Source: Torulaspora globosa | Taxonomy: Eukaryota > Ascomycota > Saccharomycetes > Saccharomycetales > Saccharomycetaceae | Assembly: GCF_014133895.1 (NCBI RefSeq) | Contig: NC_050727.1 | Coordinates: forward strand, 496,001 to 560,000 | Length of the DNA stretch: 64,000 bases | Direction: 5' to 3' | Shown: positions 20,870 to 29,475 of the stretch, in pieces | How positions within the stretch are numbered: position 1 is the first letter of the stretch | Layout of the letters: every line of letters starts with the position of its first letter | The notes under the pieces: generated by a model | What the model saw: only the letters and a program-made list of their open reading frames with translations | What the model was told of the DNA's origin: nothing | The model's database searches: none | Made by a program: the position numbers and the translations under genes

Positions 20870-21538
20870 ATGGTTCAGGTCAAGAGGGAGAAAAAGAGGA
20901 TGGTCTCTGATGCCATGGCCAAAAATTCAAGACAGCTGTTGAATGCTCACATATATAATTATTTGATCGAGAATAAAAGATATGAGACCGCTAGACAATT
21001 TTTACTGGAAGCAGATGTGCCATTGTCAGAAGAGAGGAGCGATGAGGAAGCCGGATACTCACAAGCACGACAAAATGCTAGACTGGAGGCAGGGGTAGAT
21101 TTGCTGCCTGCTAGTATGATGATGGACTGTGCTGATACTTTCCTTCATGAGTGGTGGGAATGTTTTAATTGTTTACAGAAATATGTGGATAGTACGCCGC
21201 TAGAGGATCTAAAAGAAGACAGCAGGCATCGCGAACCGATTGTGCCGCTGGTGCCGCTTAATCCAAATGCATTTGGCAATATGGGGTCGAGAAACACGAC
21301 TGCATCGCGGGTCCCGGGGAGTATGAACGCGAACCAATTTCCGCAGCAGGTTCGAGCTGGCATGACGACGAATCCGAGCCCAAACATGCCGTTTAATGGC
21401 CAGTATACGAATTTCGAGTCAAACCAGAGTATGCCGGTTAACGCTTATCCGCAGGATAGCATGCCGTTTACGATGCAACAGCAGCCCCCACAAACACAGC
21501 AGTATCCAGGTCAGTTCCCGCAACAGCTGCAGAGGTAA
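20870..21538 (+). CDS. MSS11: LisH-domain protein, short Mss11 homologue
   Basis: 222 aa, against 758 in S. cerevisiae. The N-terminal LisH region is strongly conserved: SDAMAKNSRQLLNAHIYNYL, then RQFLLEADVPLS, then LLPASMMMDCADTFLHEWWECF (about residues 75-100 here). After residue 115 the sequence turns into a Pro/Gln/Asn/Met-rich tract and stops at TAA 21536-21538 in the middle of QQYPGQFPQQLQR. Mss11 is a nuclear activator of FLO11 and STA genes that works with Flo8. The position between PAH1 and INP2 matches S. cerevisiae YMR164C. The Gln/Asn-rich centre and the conserved acidic C-terminus of the S. cerevisiae protein are missing, so this is a truncated gene, a real short form, or an interrupted pseudogene. 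Confidence 0.75.
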   Translation: MVQVKREKKRMVSDAMAKNSRQLLNAHIYNYLIENKRYETARQFLLEADVPLSEERSDEEAGYSQARQNARLEAGVDLLPASMMMDCADTFLHEWWECFNCLQKYVDSTPLEDLKEDSRHREPIVPLVPLNPNAFGNMGSRNTTASRVPGSMNANQFPQQVRAGMTTNPSPNMPFNGQYTNFESNQSMPVNAYPQDSMPFTMQQQPPQTQQYPGQFPQQLQR

Positions 21539-22920
21539 CCGGGGTACACGGCCAGCGCAATGTTCTATGTGCAAGCAGTTTAAGAATTGATCGCCATACC
21601 GAGGCCTATAGACAGCCATAGGACCAAGGAGGAGGCGGAATGCCCCTTCAGGCAATCGTACCAAACACTTTTGGCTCTGCAAAGTGTAAACTTATAGGCC
21701 AAAACCGCCCGGATACGCCGGCAAGGATGTCAAGAAGTCGATTGGAAGAACATGACGTCCTGCTTTTAAGATCAAAGACGATGATGCGGCACTTGCGCTG
21801 TCTCTGCAGCCCTGGACTTGCTGCGTCATAATCTGTAGGGCCTGGAGATTCGCTATGGTTCAAGCTGAAAAGACGTAGATACGCCGCTGAGGTTGTATAC
21901 ATGCGATATATTGGTTTAGGTGACTGAATTATCTGCTGCCAACTTAAGGAAGCAAAGACACTCTAACACGAAGCTGTTGACCGTTAGATCATCAGGTTTC
22001 TTGATAGTCGATCTGAGGAACCAAGTCGCATTTCTCATTAGATTAGTTTGTCCGGACGTACGCAGTGCATATATCCAAGTGATATTTAAAGTCAGTAAAG
22101 CCACTAATGTAAGAGAAGCAGACAGTCATAGGATATATTATCACATGGAGACGCGTACCATAAACGGTTAGGTATTACCAAAACTACAACTGTTTACTCT
22201 ACTTCCCTTCCGCATAATCAGGAATGGTTCATAGCAACTCGCTTGAACCGGGTTTCTATGGCAACGCGATACATTGTTCGACGTCATTGCGGATCCCAAT
22301 GATAGATCCGCAGACTACGGTGCTGGCATTAATTAACATGAAGTATGAAAGCAACTTGCGGTAGAGCAGGAATCTATATACGGTAAAGACTAAGACTGAA
22401 GCTCATACTTCAATTTCGAAACCACATACTTATATTCTAACTCTTAAACTCAGTGTAATAGTACGAGCTGGTATATCAGCACATCCCGGCTGCGTCACAG
22501 TAGACGCCTTCATTGGTCGCTCTTATTGCCGTCACGTTCGCTAGGCCTTCTGCGGTTGGTACTATCAGTGCTATCGGGATGAGTATGGTGGTAAAAACTT
22601 GTAGCAACATCTGCTATTATCAAAACTATTATTATGAGGTCTGTAACCATTTGGCTGCTTTGTTGCTTTATTATTCTTCTATCGTATATTCTGTCATATA
22701 CACATATATATATACTTTCAAAACAAAAGCTTTTATGCTAAGAATTGGCCTGTCCCTCACTGGGATCAGAACAGATTCACTCTTCACTCCTGTGTATGTG
22801 CAGCAATGCAACAGGCGAAGACAGTCATAATCCTAGTCAAGTCTACTTGGCTAGCGCGCGATCCTCTCGAAAACATTGTAGTCGCATGTTACTGGTTTTC
22901 AGCCAAATGTTTCGATGTTT
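21539..22920. other. Gene-poor region downstream of MSS11
   Basis: No intact gene is visible. The first 300 bp contain coding-like pieces split among frames: a Gly/Gln/Pro-rich piece just after 21620 and a Lys/Asp-rich piece around 21705-21835. These may be remains of the MSS11 3' part. The 22640-22750 segment is AT-rich with TA repeats. A 14-bp GC-rich string near 22487 (CACATCCCGGCTGC) recurs with one mismatch near 23144, possibly a shared repeat. Confidence 0.4.
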
Positions 22921-23125
22921 CCTATGAGCTCATGAGTACTCTCCAGCCGCCCTGAGCGTAATCGTTGATGTCGAGGTCGTTATATGCGTATGCCATGTAC
23001 GAAAAGAGCATAGAATTCTCGGTAGACTATATGTCGTTCCAGTCGTATTCTTCGGCGAGGTGGTCTTCAGGATGATGCGTATAGTACGTGAATTTCGATC
23101 CGGCTGCCTAGGCGCGTTGATGCTG
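22921..23125 (-). pseudogene. Unidentified coding relic
   Basis: On the minus strand one reading frame runs about 65 codons with in-frame TAG codons at only two places before its terminal TAG. Its composition looks protein-like rather than random: HHPEDHLAEEYDWND is followed by MLFSYMAYAYNDLDIND and then a C-terminus ending WRVLMSS. It begins directly after the point where recognisable Ty3 reverse-transcriptase text ends. I do not recognise the family. It could be the 3' end of a lost host gene or of a second mobile element. Confidence 0.4.
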
Positions 23126-23162
23126 ATAGTCCTGGTAGTCTCACACCCCGGCTGCAGAAGAT

Positions 23163-23660
23163 GTCAGCCATATACCTTGAGAAGGTAAATTGCGCGTTGG
23201 CTAATCCAAACCGGCACCACTTGGTACTGAATGAATGGTAAAAGCAGTCCTTGGGACGTCTTCCTTTTTAACCGGTATTTGATGATAAACAGAGCGGAAG
23301 ATCAAAGGTCGAGACGGCTGAGTTCCCTATCTTTGCCAATAATACTCAATTCTTGGCAAGGGAAATGGGTCTTTGATCGTGGCTTCATTCAGGACTCGAT
23401 AGTCCACACATACCCAGTACGAGCCGTCTCTTTTTTTTAACCAGGACGATTGTGAGCTGTAGGGACTTTTCGATGGTTCGATGAATCCCTTCTCGAGCAA
23501 ATGACCTGCAATTTTGACAATCTCTTCCTCCTCCTTTGGGGATCGACGATAAGGCGGTATCCTTGGCAATCGCGCGTGTCAATTTCATGGGAACCTTCCT
23601 TCTTGTCCAGGGCGCAAGTCGTTCCTCACTGTCTGCCGATATTTAGATTGGAGATGTGAG
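23163..23660 (-). pseudogene. Ty3-type reverse transcriptase relic
   Basis: Fragments in shifting frames match the RT fingers and palm: PRIPPYRRSPKEEEEIVKIA, then GFIEPSKSPYSS, then VCVDYRVLNEATIKDPFPLP in the longest piece (23327-23569). Downstream pieces read VYHQIPVKKEDVPRTAF and FGLANAQFTFSRYMADIF. At least three frame breaks and several stops separate these pieces. The YxDD box and everything after it is absent, so the enzyme cannot be functional. Confidence 0.8.
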
Positions 23661-23869
23661 GTAGTAGAGTGAAACTACTCTCTTCAACTGGTTCCTGGGG
23701 TGGATGGCAGTCTACCACTTAGACTTGGACAATGTATCCAGTCAAAGACTTCGATGGTTTCTTGCGGGCCTTACGGACTTGTCGGTCATCTTCCGTGTTG
23801 ATGATGCTAATTGGACAGGTCAGTGGCTGTTGCTGGGGTTCACCGTAGCTCGGTGAAGTCGATGGTCTG

Positions 23870-24356
23870 TCATGGTTCTGTGGGGTCAATGGTTTGACAG
23901 GTCTGCGGGGTCGATGGTTCTAGGGTGACAGGGCTCATATTCGTGGTAAGTTGGCCTAGCTCGGGATAAAATTCAAGGACAGGATTGTCGATGATGATGT
24001 CGGTGTGAAGCTCGTCTCCCACGTAGATCGGAATGTCATACTGAAAGGCATTATAGGTAAACGTGAGAACAGTAGCTTTCGTATATGGGACACCTCGGGC
24101 ATTGGTGGTTGCACCACGGATGGTTACCGGAGAAGTGTCGTAAGTCTTCAGCCTTAAGTCGTTAGCCCTCCTGGAGGAAATTAGCGATGTCGCTGCGCCG
24201 GTGTCTAATAAAAGTTTGATGCATTTTCCATCACGCATAACGCCGATTTCCTTACGCTTGCCGACTAAGGGTGACATGTCTTTCTTGCGTTTTCTGGTGA
24301 TTCTTGGTGCCCTAACTCGCATGAGTTGGGCTAATGTACATTGAACTTCTGGGGAC
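23870..24356 (-). pseudogene. Ty3-type protease relic with adjoining pol text
   Basis: A frame open from the gag-pol junction carries the retroviral-type aspartic protease signature LLLDTGAATSLIS, with the DTGA catalytic triplet and following sequence up to the flap-like LGQLTTNMSP. It is preceded by a basic stretch (RAPRITRKRKKD). The piece is uninterrupted for about 160 codons but belongs to a broken element. Confidence 0.8.
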
Positions 24357-25168
24357 TCAGGCAGAACCCGCCATTGGGCATTTGTTTGCCAGATGTTGGC
24401 CCGCCCTGCATCTGAAGCAGATTCCCAGTTTCAAGAGGAGTTGTCGTTCTTGTGGAGTTAACTTGGGTTTGTGATTCCGGCTGATCCAGTCCGGAAGGGA
24501 TCCACGTCTATAAGGTCGTAGGATTCGGCATTAAACTGCAAGTTTGCTGACCTCGTGGTCCCTGGGCTGATGGGATAGCCAGCCATATTGACTGCTATTG
24601 CAATGGCTTCGTGTACCGTGGCCGGCTGTAATCCTCGGACCAGTCTCTGGAGGTCTGGTTTGAGTCCATGTAGGTACTCAACCAATCTGGCCACTTCCGG
24701 GAAACAATCGTGTGGGATAACAGAGTTTAACTGTTGGAAATGTTCATTATAGGCCTCCACTATTGAACTCTGACGGCAGCTGTATACTGATTCAACAGGT
24801 CCTGCATGGCATTTTGGTTATTGTATTTCTGTTGGAATTTGACCAAAAACTCTCTGAATGTTAAGTCAGTCCTCGAAACGTCCACGATTGCCGATGAACC
24901 AATGTAACGCCTCTCCTTTGCAAGTGGTCAGCAAAATACAAGGTCCTCTTCTGGAGCTGGGTAGCTCTCTAATAGCTCTCAACTGGGTCCGTTTTATATG
25001 TTTCATTTGGACCTCTCGTTGACCCGCTACCAGTGGCTTAATACCAATATGCTGGTCACTTATGTTGGCAATCAATATAGTGTTTTAGCCAGCCATTCAC
25101 CTTAGCCAGCTGCTTATTTGCATTTCCATCTTATCAAGCTGATCTATCCATTCCCTATTATTAAACAT
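24357..25168 (-). pseudogene. Ty3-type gag relic with CCHC zinc knuckle
   Basis: The pieces, in order, are a possible N-terminus starting at 25168 (MFNNREWIDQLDKMEMQ), GEALHWFIGNRGRFED, then FREFLVKFQQKYNNQNAMQD in another frame, then VEAYNEHFQQLNSVIPHDCF (24458-24760), and finally LTPQERQLLLKLGICFRC with a CX2CX4HX4C knuckle (24378-24419). Four pieces in different frames mean at least three indels. The last gag frame ends in GCC-TGA-G, from which a +1 shift enters the protease frame. Confidence 0.75.
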
Positions 25169-25184
25169 CAGCACAAATTACTAT

Positions 25185-25258
25185 GGTTTCGTGGTCTAGT
25201 TGGTTATGGCATCTGCTTAACACGCAGAACGTCCCCAGTTCGATCCTGGGCGAAATCA
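25185..25258 (+). tRNA. tV(AAC): tRNA-Val (AAC)
   Basis: 74 nt, with a GGTTTCG acceptor strand pairing with CGAAATC and discriminator A. The anticodon loop is TTAACAC, giving AAC, which reads valine GTT codons (and GTC through inosine). The A box TGGTCTAGTTGG and the B box AGTTCGATCCT are intact. No intron. It is followed by T5 at 25259-25263, a Pol III terminator. The sequence agrees with S. cerevisiae tRNA-Val(AAC) except at about one D-loop base. A Ty3-type relic lies directly upstream. Confidence 0.97.
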
Positions 25259-25533
25259 TTTTTGTTTTGTTGCCGCTTCTTTGTTTTTGTTTACCTTTTA
25301 CAAACGCCATCTGGGAAGCGAAAAAAGATCTCTTCTCAAATAAGCTGCTGCCAATTAAACAGGCAGTAGGGAGGGCATTTGAATGCTTTGACGATCTCAG
25401 CTGAAATATCGGCGTCTGGAGGTTGAATCCCGACAACTTCACCCTTTCTTCTTCTCGAACATTTTGCCAGGCGAACCGTTAATCTGTCAGGGATAACGAA
25501 TCAGTTTGTCAGTGATCCCCCGCTGATCTGAGT
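25259..25533. other. tRNA-Val to INP2 spacer
   Basis: This 275-bp spacer holds the Pol III terminator and then presumably the INP2 promoter. A B-box-like GGTTGAATCCC near 25421 lacks an A box or cloverleaf and is not called as a tRNA. Confidence 0.4.
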
Positions 25534-27651
25534 ATGAAGGAAGAGTTGATAGATCCTCATGTTCAGTTCCCTGGCCTGCAAATTTTTTCATCCTGGAAAA
25601 ACAGCTCCAAGAATGTTCGTAACCTTCAAAATACTTCGAAAAGACCAGCCTTTAATCAACACTACCTTCCATCAGAAGAGACCTTGGTTTTGGCAGTACA
25701 CAATGATCCGAATCAATTTGGCTCATGGGTAAAATTTCCTGAGAGAAGAAGTACCGATTTGCATGACTATTCACCTACGGTGGTCGGTTCAGATTGCTTT
25801 GAGAAGTATGAGATTCCACAGAAACCAGAAACCGCGAAATTTTGGAGCAAAATAATCAGCGAAATCTTCAGAGAGCTGCCCGACGATTCAAATGATCAAT
25901 TTATTGAAGAGTTTCAATACACAGTTATCTCTTCGGATTCCCTAAACGATCCGAATGGTTTTAGGTTCTCGTTCTCAGCTAAGAAATCAATCATGGATTT
26001 TCATAAAAGTTCCTCATCACTTCAGCGGCACGACTTGGCCACACTCCCCACAAAATATGGACGCTTGAGAATATTCTCGCCTAGTCGATTCACACTAATC
26101 CGAACTTTAGATATCCTGTCAACGGTGTTGTGTGCCTGGAAATTACTCAGGTGTTTAGGGAAGCCCCGGATAAATACTATGCGTTGCAGAAGAATTCTAG
26201 CTGCCGTTCTCATAGCACTGTATCTAGCAACGCAGCAGGAGTATTTCCATTCCCAGTACGCAAGATACAAGGCGTTGGTCACTTTGAAAAAGATGTTAAC
26301 GTCTTTGCAGAAGCTAAGCACGTTAATACACAATTATGGAATTAAGCTGAAGGAGCTCAGCATTTACAAGCCGCTCTCGACATCTAAGCCTGGCACTAGT
26401 CCTGATCCCACTATAGCAAAGATCAAAGATCTTCTCTCTTCATGTCTGGATTTGCTATACTACAAATTGAAGTCAACGACTGAGAATTTGATCCCGCTGT
26501 GTAGCACCGCTTCACTCACAAAATACTGTGCGATGTACAATTTGGAAATGTCAGATCTGTTCCATTATCTAAACGAGGCAGCACCGGAGCTCGAGGACAA
26601 ATCTGAAAGAATGTCTATCATGAGAAAATTCACACTCTGCACGCTTTTATCCCTGTCCTGTTACAACTCCTCAAGCGATGAGACCATGATGAGTTTTCTC
26701 TCGAGGCTGTTCCCAGATAGCATCCTTGAAATGCACGAAACATCTCCTGCCAAAGACGCCGATAGATACAGAGCAGTGAGCGAGAATTTACAACAATTCG
26801 ATGATTTCGCCATTCAGCTCACGTCATCTTTAGTTAACCACAAGCACATTTTGCGTTCGTATGGCGATCTTAGTGAGATAACTGACGATAATGCCACAGC
26901 CCGTTGTAGAGCGGAACTACCTAAGACAAATCAACAGCTTAACGAAACCTTACAGTCTCTAAAGAGATTAGAGAGCTTTTTGGTTGCTTGTCAGGAGGAA
27001 GAGATATCGAAAGAGACGAGGGATGTTGTAACATACAGTTTGCAAGAGATCACATCAGCGTGGCGAAATTACGATACTCCTAACAATCAATGTGATCGAC
27101 CGTTCCTAACATCGCCAAAAACAGGATTCTCCCTTAAAGTTTTGAAGAAGCCGTCATGGCAGTCACTGAAGTCGATTCCAAAGAATGGCAATATGCGGTT
27201 AAAGGATGAAATTGCATTTGAACAGGTTGATGACATGCAATCAGATATGGAGTTCGATTCGGACTTGGAGCGTCATAATAGCTACGAGAAGTTATGCTAC
27301 GAAAGTGCTCGCTCTGAATCGGACAACCTTATTGAGCCAAAAGCTAAATCAGATGGGCGCCAAGATCTGCGCGAATTGACGGACGACGAACTTCGACATA
27401 AGCTGAATGAGGGCATTTCCAGATTGGCTGTCGAGAACAGGCAGGGTAGGGATAGAATCAGGACACAGAAGTCATTTGAACTTCTACGACAGAAAGATAT
27501 AACGAAGAGAGTCCACAGACATGCATCGATTATGAGTAAAGATAGCATGACAATCGTTCAGAGCAGGCCTCCTAACGAGTCAAATTTCTCTTCTGAGGAT
27601 TCAATTCCAGTTCTCTACGAACTCAAAGAACTTTTAGAGAAACAGCAGTAA
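25534..27651 (+). CDS. INP2: Peroxisome inheritance receptor Inp2
   Basis: 705 aa, the same length as the S. cerevisiae protein. Diagnostic blocks are FPGLQIFSSWKNSS near the N-terminus, DYSPTVVGSD, SIMDFHKSSSSLQ, TKYGRLRIF, and the C-terminal DELRHKLNEGISRLAVENRQ followed by RTQKSFELLRQK. A hydrophobic stretch at about residues 220-235 (ILAAVLIALYLATQQEYF) is the likely membrane anchor. Inp2 sits in the peroxisomal membrane and binds the tail of the class V myosin Myo2 to carry peroxisomes into the bud. The family evolves fast, so the match of ends and length is strong. It is convergent with QRI1 (72-bp gap); YMR163C in S. cerevisiae. Confidence 0.93.
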   Translation: MKEELIDPHVQFPGLQIFSSWKNSSKNVRNLQNTSKRPAFNQHYLPSEETLVLAVHNDPNQFGSWVKFPERRSTDLHDYSPTVVGSDCFEKYEIPQKPETAKFWSKIISEIFRELPDDSNDQFIEEFQYTVISSDSLNDPNGFRFSFSAKKSIMDFHKSSSSLQRHDLATLPTKYGRLRIFSPSRFTLIRTLDILSTVLCAWKLLRCLGKPRINTMRCRRILAAVLIALYLATQQEYFHSQYARYKALVTLKKMLTSLQKLSTLIHNYGIKLKELSIYKPLSTSKPGTSPDPTIAKIKDLLSSCLDLLYYKLKSTTENLIPLCSTASLTKYCAMYNLEMSDLFHYLNEAAPELEDKSERMSIMRKFTLCTLLSLSCYNSSSDETMMSFLSRLFPDSILEMHETSPAKDADRYRAVSENLQQFDDFAIQLTSSLVNHKHILRSYGDLSEITDDNATARCRAELPKTNQQLNETLQSLKRLESFLVACQEEEISKETRDVVTYSLQEITSAWRNYDTPNNQCDRPFLTSPKTGFSLKVLKKPSWQSLKSIPKNGNMRLKDEIAFEQVDDMQSDMEFDSDLERHNSYEKLCYESARSESDNLIEPKAKSDGRQDLRELTDDELRHKLNEGISRLAVENRQGRDRIRTQKSFELLRQKDITKRVHRHASIMSKDSMTIVQSRPPNESNFSSEDSIPVLYELKELLEKQQ

Positions 27652-27723
27652 ATTAACAGCTTCCATTTGTGATGCAATAAGTAATTACTTATAGACTAGA
27701 ATATAAGAATTGATAAAAAGGAC

Positions 27724-29166
27724 TCAATGACATAGCAAAAAGGGGTCGCTTTCGATTATGACACCGCTTCTGTCGAAAGTTTTGCCGCTGTACTGGGATA
27801 AGTTCTCACCGGAGAAACTCATTCTCCCAGAAACTTCGATGTCCACGCCACTAGCGATCTTGGCGCCTGCTGCTTTTAACCGTGATGTTCCCAAAGTCAA
27901 ATATGCAACTCGGCTCGTTTCCGGATTATCGTTTGAGCTGCCAGCACCATTCTTTAAAGGAGCAAATTCCTCAGCTCTCTCTACTTCCAGACAACCAAAC
28001 TTATCCAGCGGAACCGTGGGAAAGACATCGAAGATAAACTGTTCTAATTTGATACCGTTAGGCGAGGTGGGCTTGCAAAACTGGCCAGTCTTGTTATCAT
28101 AGACAGGAATTTTTTTCCGAGCGACATGATATGGCAAAGTGGCACACCAGTTGTCGAGCTCTCGTTGCAGTAACTCAACAGAATAATAATGGTTGACAAT
28201 GTTAGCTGCACGGAATTTCAACAGACCACTCCCATCCTGAGCTTCTGCCAATTCCTTAGGGATCTCCGAGTACTCGATGACGCAAGGCTTGCCTTGCTTT
28301 GTAGCTATCAGCCCGACCGATTCGTGCGCGTCCCTCTTTCTAACCGCTTTGGTCGCCAGCTCAAACTTATGCTGGATCGCAAAACCAATGAAAGTAGGAT
28401 CTGCAACCTTGGACAGAACGTTGTCCACACAATACATGTAAACATGCTTGATACCCTTCGCTGTGAAATCACTTAACAGGTCGTTGTCCTTCATTGCACG
28501 GTAAAGGCCACCATTTCCGTCCGGCGACGCCACCAGCTCCGTTGGCGAGCCCAGAAGAAGCTTACTACCCTCCAGATCGAATGCTGGCAGCGTTCCCTGG
28601 TTGAAAAACGTAACCTGAGATGGCTTCAAGCCAAAGAACTTGTGCTTCGCGAAGAATTCTTCGGTCGCCGCTCTAGTTGGAACGGAAGTCATAACGTACC
28701 ATGGAATAGCATGCTGGCTCCCGGAAAGATCTTGCAACCGTAGTATCTTATCTGCCTGTATCTGGAAAAGTGACTTCCCCGACGGAAGACCGATGTCGTA
28801 GCATCCTTTGGGCTGAGATGACCCCAATCTAGTGCCTTGGCCTCCAGCCATCAAGATCACAGCCACTTCTCCTTTCACAATCGCCTCCAGACCCAAATTC
28901 CAGTACGCTTTCTGAGCTTCTTCATTGCCAATGACTGTCTGATACGACGTAGTTGGTAAAGGCTCAATCTGCGTCCCATCACTGGCATTGGCCGCTGAAA
29001 GCGTAAGAGCATCTCGACACTTTGAGACAAGTTCCTGAGGAGTCGTTCTCTTAGCGACAGCCGACAGATTCTCTAGCAAGGACTGCTGATCTTCGGCAGA
29101 CAAGGTTTCCCAATGATCAAAAAGCTGCAATTGACCAGCTTCCTCGTACAACTTCTTCACTTCCAT
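27724..29166 (-). CDS. QRI1: UDP-N-acetylglucosamine pyrophosphorylase Uap1 (Qri1)
   Basis: 480 aa (477 in S. cerevisiae). The nucleotidyltransferase signature LMAGGQGTRLGSSQPKGCYDIGLPS binds UTP. Further on come FFNQGTLPAFDLEG, SPDGNGGLYRA, HVYMYCVDNVLSKVADP, VRKRDAHESVG and EPNGIKLEQF-like text (SPNGIKLEQFIFDVFPTVPL). The enzyme makes UDP-GlcNAc from UTP and GlcNAc-1-phosphate for chitin, N-glycans and GPI anchors, in the cytosol. The open frame continues upstream to a GTG, but the first ATG (29166-29164) matches the family start, with the EAGQxQLFxxWE helix about 10 residues in. Confidence 0.96.
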   Translation of the reverse strand: MEVKKLYEEAGQLQLFDHWETLSAEDQQSLLENLSAVAKRTTPQELVSKCRDALTLSAANASDGTQIEPLPTTSYQTVIGNEEAQKAYWNLGLEAIVKGEVAVILMAGGQGTRLGSSQPKGCYDIGLPSGKSLFQIQADKILRLQDLSGSQHAIPWYVMTSVPTRAATEEFFAKHKFFGLKPSQVTFFNQGTLPAFDLEGSKLLLGSPTELVASPDGNGGLYRAMKDNDLLSDFTAKGIKHVYMYCVDNVLSKVADPTFIGFAIQHKFELATKAVRKRDAHESVGLIATKQGKPCVIEYSEIPKELAEAQDGSGLLKFRAANIVNHYYSVELLQRELDNWCATLPYHVARKKIPVYDNKTGQFCKPTSPNGIKLEQFIFDVFPTVPLDKFGCLEVERAEEFAPLKNGAGSSNDNPETSRVAYLTLGTSRLKAAGAKIASGVDIEVSGRMSFSGENLSQYSGKTFDRSGVIIESDPFLLCH

Positions 29167-29475
29167 TATATACCGTCTTCTGCCCTCGAGGAATGCCACT
29201 AAAACACAACAATTCCTACAGTCTTCACCTACTTATATGCTTCTTGGGTGCTTCCAGTAGAAACATCACATTAAGCGTGGCGAAGCTATATAAGACGATG
29301 TTATATACATAATAGAGAAAGAATCCTACGCCAGAAAGTGAAACATTGAGCCAGTGCTGCCCGTTGAGAGTTCAGGAGTGGTTAGATTATCAAGAGGAAG
29401 GCGATTTTAGCTTGGGAGCCTTTTGCCGGAGGAATTTAGCTGGAAAGTTGCCAGAGAAGCGTCGAGTCGAGGCAG
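29167..29475. other. QRI1-DNF3 divergent promoter region
   Basis: A 309-bp shared promoter. TA-rich strings (CTATATAAGACG from 29287) are possible TATA elements. No further signal was recognised. Confidence 0.45.

Larger units (their letters stand above)
23163..25168 (-). mobile_element. Degenerate Ty3/gypsy-type LTR retrotransposon (internal part, no LTR seen)
   Basis: Reading from right to left, gag, protease and reverse transcriptase follow in Ty3/gypsy order, all broken by frameshifts and stops. Gag text is at 24458-25168, a CCHC zinc knuckle at 24378-24419, protease with LLLDTGAATSLIS at about 24170-24210, and RT from about 23660 to 23163. The RT text ends at SRYMADIF, just before the catalytic YxDD would be expected. 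RNase H and integrase were not found. The presumed gag start lies 17 bp from the tRNA-Val gene, the place where Ty3-class elements integrate, yet no LTR or primer-binding site separates the two. This is an old, inactive relic. Confidence 0.85.

Noticed and set aside
22513..22830. 105-codon frame on the plus strand with hydrophobic Tyr-rich text
   Set aside because: Starts at TTG, lies in an AT-rich low-complexity stretch, and shows no protein family features.
23327..23569. Small reverse-transcriptase ORF taken as a functional gene
   Set aside because: It is one piece of a Ty3 pol relic with frame breaks on both sides and no catalytic YxDD.
25405..25440. B-box-like GGTTGAATCCC downstream of tRNA-Val, possibly a second tRNA
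   Set aside because: No A box, no cloverleaf and the B-box core lacks the invariant C.
29167..29199. N-terminal extension of QRI1/UAP1 from a GTG codon
   Set aside because: Yeast nuclear genes start at ATG with rare exceptions, and the first ATG matches the family start. The same reasoning moved the starts of MLH1, NSE4, MME1, GET3, BUG1, MRPS8, PMT1, UBX3, RIM13 and the ALD gene.
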